From: Hyphomicrobiales bacterium
GTDB lineage: Bacteria; Pseudomonadota; Alphaproteobacteria; Rhizobiales; Xanthobacteraceae
Direction: 5' to 3'
Assembly: GCA_026400425.1 (NCBI GenBank)
Contig: JAPLPC010000552.1
Coordinates: 2,446-11,156 of the forward strand
Length of the DNA: 8,711 nucleotides
Shown: one piece after another, positions 7,090 to 8,711 of the stretch
How the letters are laid out: each line of letters opens with the position of its first letter
Numbering within the stretch: the first letter of the stretch is position 1
Made by a program: the position numbers and the translations under genes
Notes under the pieces: generated by a model
What the model was told of the DNA's origin: nothing
What the model saw: the letters and a program-made list of their open reading frames with translations, nothing else
Database searches by the model: none

Positions 7090-7401
7090 ATGACTCCCGA
7101 ACGGCGAAATACCGACCGCGTCACGTTCGAACGCGGATTTCCAGTCTGGTTGATGGCGATCGACGGCACGTGGCGCCGCAATTGCCGGATGATGGACGTC
7201 TCGGAAACCGGTGCCCGTCTGGTGGTCGAAAGCTCCATCGAGGGTATCAACCTCAAGGAATTTTTCCTGCTGCTGTCTTCGACCGGCCTTGCCTTCCGTC
7301 GCTGCGAGCTCGCCTGGGTGAATGGCGAAGAAATCGGAGCGACCTTCCTGCGGCAGGGTACGAAGAAGAAGCAGGACCGGAAAGCCGACGCGGACGCTTG
7401 A
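7090..7401 (+). CDS. short single-domain PilZ protein (putative c-di-GMP binding)
   Basis: This 103-residue protein is nearly all one PilZ domain, a beta-barrel that binds cyclic di-GMP and relays the signal to motility, polysaccharide or other outputs in the cytoplasm. Both binding motifs are present: RxxxR (R6-N-T-D-R10, in 'ERRNTDRV') and DxSxxG ('DVSETG', residues 36-41). The barrel end 'RCELAWVNGEEIGATFL' (71-87) and a charged lysine/aspartate tail follow. With both motifs intact, ligand binding is likely, but the output is unknown because there is no fused effector domain. The start ATG 7090 is supported by GAGGA at 7078-7082, 7 bases upstream; the frame is open further up to 7000 without a ribosome site. 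It is separated from its neighbours by over 130 bases on each side, so it is probably expressed alone. A 6-bp palindrome GGCATG-A-CATGCC (7422-7434) lies 21 bases after its stop. Confidence 0.88.
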   Translation: MTPERRNTDRVTFERGFPVWLMAIDGTWRRNCRMMDVSETGARLVVESSIEGINLKEFFLLLSSTGLAFRRCELAWVNGEEIGATFLRQGTKKKQDRKADADA

Positions 7402-7557
7402 CCCCAATCGTCCGAAACGGCGGCATGACATGCCTCCGCGCCTCGCCTACCGTGCAAGAGTTGTCGCACGGCCACTTGAACGGGAACACATGGCAGTCTG
7501 AAAGCTTACCTCCCCGCATACCGTTGCGTTTCGCCGCCGGTATTTCGGGAGCCCATC

Positions 7558-7773
7558 ATGAAGGACTTTTCCAACGCAGCCTTTCCACCGGACATCATTT
7601 CGATGATGCAGAAGGTGCTGGATAGCGCCGTTGCAACCCTGCCCCATCCGGTCAGTTCGGTGCACGTTCAGTCCATCGCGGAGACCATCCTGCGCACGAC
7701 GCGCGACGGAGAACGGGATCCGAAAATGTTGCAGACCATGGCGCTGCTCGAACTGCAACTCACCGATCGCTAG
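7558..7773 (+). CDS. small hypothetical protein, 71 residues
   Basis: It runs from ATG 7558 to TAG 7771-7773. GGGAG at 7547-7551 lies 6 bases before the ATG and supports this start. The protein is soluble and probably helical, without signal peptide or membrane segment: an N-terminal 'MKDFSNAAFPPDIISMMQKV' helix, a proline-containing turn 'ATLPHPVSS', a second helix 'VHVQSIAETILRTT', an acidic/basic loop 'RDGERDP', and a final helix rich in Leu/Met. This helical layout and the good codon use suggest a real, probably conserved small gene; similar proteins are familiar from Bradyrhizobium-type genomes, but no function is known to me. The next gene begins 82 bases downstream on the same strand, and an AGCCC/GGGCT hairpin (7796-7813) lies between them. 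Confidence 0.75.
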   Translation: MKDFSNAAFPPDIISMMQKVLDSAVATLPHPVSSVHVQSIAETILRTTRDGERDPKMLQTMALLELQLTDR

Positions 7774-7855
7774 CCGCCCGTCCTGCAGGCCATCCAGCCC
7801 CTCGCGCAGGGCTTATCGGCCGGAACAATCATTCGCGCGAAGCGGAGACTGCGGA

Positions 7856-8134
7856 ATGCCCTACGCGCTGTTCACCAATGCGACCAAGGTCAGCAAGGCA
7901 TTTGCCAGCAAGTCGGACGTCTGGCGTCATGCCTGGGATAGCGGAATGGTCACCGAGGTCGGTCTTGGCGAGGAAGACCCGCCGCGCCGTATCCTCGACA
8001 TGGACTACACGATTCAGGAATGTGCGCCAGATCCGTCCGAAGCAGACACCCAGCATGGCATGAGCGAATACGACATCGCGAAGATGACCGCCGCCTGCCG
8101 GGTCAATCGGCCGTCCGCAGCCGCCGCATCGTGA
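7856..8134 (+). CDS. small hypothetical protein, 92 residues
   Basis: It runs from ATG 7856 to TGA 8132-8134. GGAG at 7844-7847, 8 bases upstream, supports this start, although the frame is open further up. It begins 'MPYALFTNATKVSKAFASKS', which suggests a short beta strand then a basic helix. Next comes an aromatic 'DVWRHAWDSG' and 'EEDPPRRILDMDYTIQECAPD', where the acidic and proline-rich linker leads to a second strand. The C-terminus is acidic and then Ala-rich. There is no membrane segment, signal peptide or recognised catalytic motif. The domain is reminiscent of small conserved proteins of the Bradyrhizobium group, but I cannot name a family. It may be co-expressed with the 71-residue gene 82 bases upstream. 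It converges on the minus-strand gene ending 19 bases downstream. Confidence 0.75.
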   Translation: MPYALFTNATKVSKAFASKSDVWRHAWDSGMVTEVGLGEEDPPRRILDMDYTIQECAPDPSEADTQHGMSEYDIAKMTAACRVNRPSAAAAS

Positions 8135-8153
8135 ACTCGATGGCGCCATCGGG

Positions 8154-8342
8154 CTACTCGCGCCAGCCCTCGACCTCGCTCATATAGGCCTGTTTTGGAA
8201 ACCGTTCGAGAAAAGCGCGAGCGGTCTTGCGGGCCTGGTCGCGCGGTTGGGTGAACGTCGCGCGCAGATAGCCGTCATCCCGCCCACGCCGTAGCCGGCG
8301 CTCGGCCATCTCCGCGGCGAGATCGCGCGGTGACTTCGGCAT
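8154..8342 (-). CDS. small basic hypothetical protein, 62 residues
   Basis: ATG 8342 is preceded on the minus strand by GGAG, 8 bases upstream, so it is preferred over the in-frame ATG at 8366. The stop is at 8154-8156. The protein is rich in Arg and Ala: 'MPKSPRDLAAEMAERRLRRG' forms a charged helix, then 'DDGYLRATFTQPRDQARKTA' and 'RAFLERFPKQAYMSEVEGWR'. The last part is aromatic and probably folded. There is no signal peptide or membrane segment, and the high positive charge would allow nucleic-acid binding, but that is inference only. It is convergent with the 92-residue gene on the left. On the right, a terminator at 8418-8445 separates it from upstream minus-strand sequence, so it likely has its own promoter in 8343-8417. 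No family is recognised. Confidence 0.7.
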   Translation of the reverse strand: MPKSPRDLAAEMAERRLRRGRDDGYLRATFTQPRDQARKTARAFLERFPKQAYMSEVEGWRE

Positions 8343-8417
8343 TGTTGCTACTCCATACACAAGCAACGATGGAACGACAGAGTGACACGTAATGCACGTT
8401 GATCAAGCAGAAAAGAA

Positions 8418-8445
8418 AAGGGCGCCACACTCATGCGGCGCCCTT
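8418..8445 (-). terminator. intrinsic terminator on the minus strand
   Basis: A perfect 9-bp GC-rich stem, 8418-8426 (AAGGGCGCC) with 8437-8445 (GGCGCCCTT), has a 10-base loop. Read on the minus strand it is followed by a T-rich tail (TTCTTTTCTGCTT, 8417-8405), the classic rho-independent form. In the plus direction the tail is C-rich, so it acts on minus-strand transcription coming from the right edge. Confidence 0.7.
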
Positions 8446-8493
8446 CCCCTTGATCTCGCTGATCCGAGCGCCGAGGCGCCCGAGCCGGTTCAC
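8431..8493 (-). CDS. possible 20-codon micro-ORF at the terminator
   Basis: It runs from GTG 8493 to TGA 8433-8431 and encodes 'MNRLGRLGARISEIKGKGAA', a basic amphipathic peptide. Nearly every codon ends in G or C (only two exceptions among the sense codons), which is a coding-like signature in this genome. No Shine-Dalgarno is visible before the GTG, and the stop codon lies inside the loop of the terminator. It could be the displaced 3' part of the small gene whose first codons are at 8558-8514, two frames apart, rather than an independent gene. Confidence 0.25.
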   Translation of the reverse strand: MNRLGRLGARISEIKGKGAA

Positions 8494-8513
8494 GATACAG
8501 ACGCATCGTAATC

Positions 8514-8558
8514 TTAGCGGGCGGCCTCAGCGAGGTGACAGCGCTTGGAATGAGACAC
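8514..8558 (-). CDS. possible 14-codon leader peptide or broken small gene behind a strong Shine-Dalgarno
   Basis: The minus strand carries AAAGGAGGTGG, with GGAGG at 8570-8566 and a 7-base spacer to GTG 8558. This is the best ribosome site in the window. The ORF 'MSHSKRCHLAEAAR' stops at TAA 8516-8514. It lies 81 bases after the stop of the portal-like gene and about 70 bases before an intrinsic terminator. It could be a leader peptide, a true micro-gene, or the start of a longer gene that has lost frame. No family is recognised. Confidence 0.35.
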   Translation of the reverse strand: MSHSKRCHLAEAAR

Positions 8559-8639
8559 TGGACCACCTCCTTTCGTTGTTGACGATAGAAGGAAGATAGG
8601 GGCGCGCCGGCGATTCCACAAGAACGCTTTCCTGTTCCA

Positions 8640-8711
8640 CTACGCCAGCCGGTTCCCGTCCTCGACGGGCGCATAGCCGGTGGCTTCACGCTTTTCGTTC
8701 AGAGTAAGAAA
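8640..8711 (-). CDS. C-terminal tail of a probable HK97-type phage portal protein (partial)
   Basis: The minus frame is open from the window edge (8711) to TAG 8642-8640, giving 23 residues. 'TLNEKREATGYAPVEDGNRL' resembles the C-terminal segment of HK97-family portal proteins, where a pattern like N-E-x-R-x-x-x-G-x-x-P-x-x-G-G-x-L is common. Portals are the dodecameric DNA-entry rings of tailed phages, prophages and gene transfer agents. Third-position G/C is high over the last 14 codons. Only 23 residues are visible, so the family call is moderate at best; the existence of a coding tail here is more secure than its identity. Confidence 0.45.
   Translation of the reverse strand, partial: FLTLNEKREATGYAPVEDGNRLA

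Noticed and set aside
8399..8406. TTGATCAA as an FNR/FixK box
   Set aside because: The consensus needs TTGAT and ATCAA separated by four bases; here the half-sites overlap, so it is only a short palindrome.
8348..8689. 113-codon minus-strand ORF across the right-end intergenic region
   Set aside because: It runs through the terminator and the portal-like tail in a different frame, is arginine/proline-rich, and has no ribosome site.
1..8711. CRISPR arrays, insertion sequences, toxin-antitoxin or defence genes
   Set aside because: No regularly spaced direct repeats, transposase motifs or defence-type domains were seen on either strand.

Overview
The window is high-GC bacterial DNA, most likely from an alphaproteobacterium of the Bradyrhizobium/Rhodopseudomonas/Afipia group. 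This is inferred from strong G/C third positions, a TAXI-type TRAP transporter, an ACAD11-like acyl-CoA dehydrogenase, a short PilZ protein and several very small hypothetical proteins of a kind familiar from that group. It reads as mostly ordinary chromosome. Its unusual features are a cluster of coding disruptions on the left and a possible phage or gene-transfer-agent edge on the far right.

Layout. Bases 1-2506 (+) hold the end of a TAXI TRAP solute-binding protein, then a fused TRAP permease read in three successive frames, so broken twice. A 31-nt hairpin unit present as an inverted pair lies at 2510-2591. On the minus strand are a small secreted ClpP-like (COG3904-like) protein (2623-3072) and biosynthetic threonine dehydratase ilvA (3224-4688). 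The ilvA gene has lost about 22 codons near its 3' end and is frameshifted there, although its original last 13 codons and stop remain visible. On the plus strand follow tRNA-Arg(UCG) (4941-5017), a possible 33-residue membrane microprotein with a terminator hairpin, and an intergenic region of about 440 bases.

The right half is intact: an ACAD11-like acyl-CoA dehydrogenase (5681-6952), a PilZ protein (7090-7401) and two conserved-looking small hypothetical genes (7558-7773, 7856-8134), converging on a 62-residue minus-strand gene (8154-8342). Beyond it, on the minus strand, lie two micro-ORFs, one behind the best Shine-Dalgarno in the window, ending in an intrinsic terminator. The last 72 bases carry the C-terminal tail of a protein resembling an HK97-type phage portal.

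No convincing new multi-gene system is visible. The best leads are (i) the three net-deletion lesions clustered at about 0.63-3.27 kb, which are either real gene decay or assembly error, (ii) the hairpin repeat with compensatory base changes, (iii) the minus-strand micro-ORF unit beside the portal-like tail, and (iv) the membrane microprotein after the tRNA, whose reading frame continues upstream without a normal start codon.
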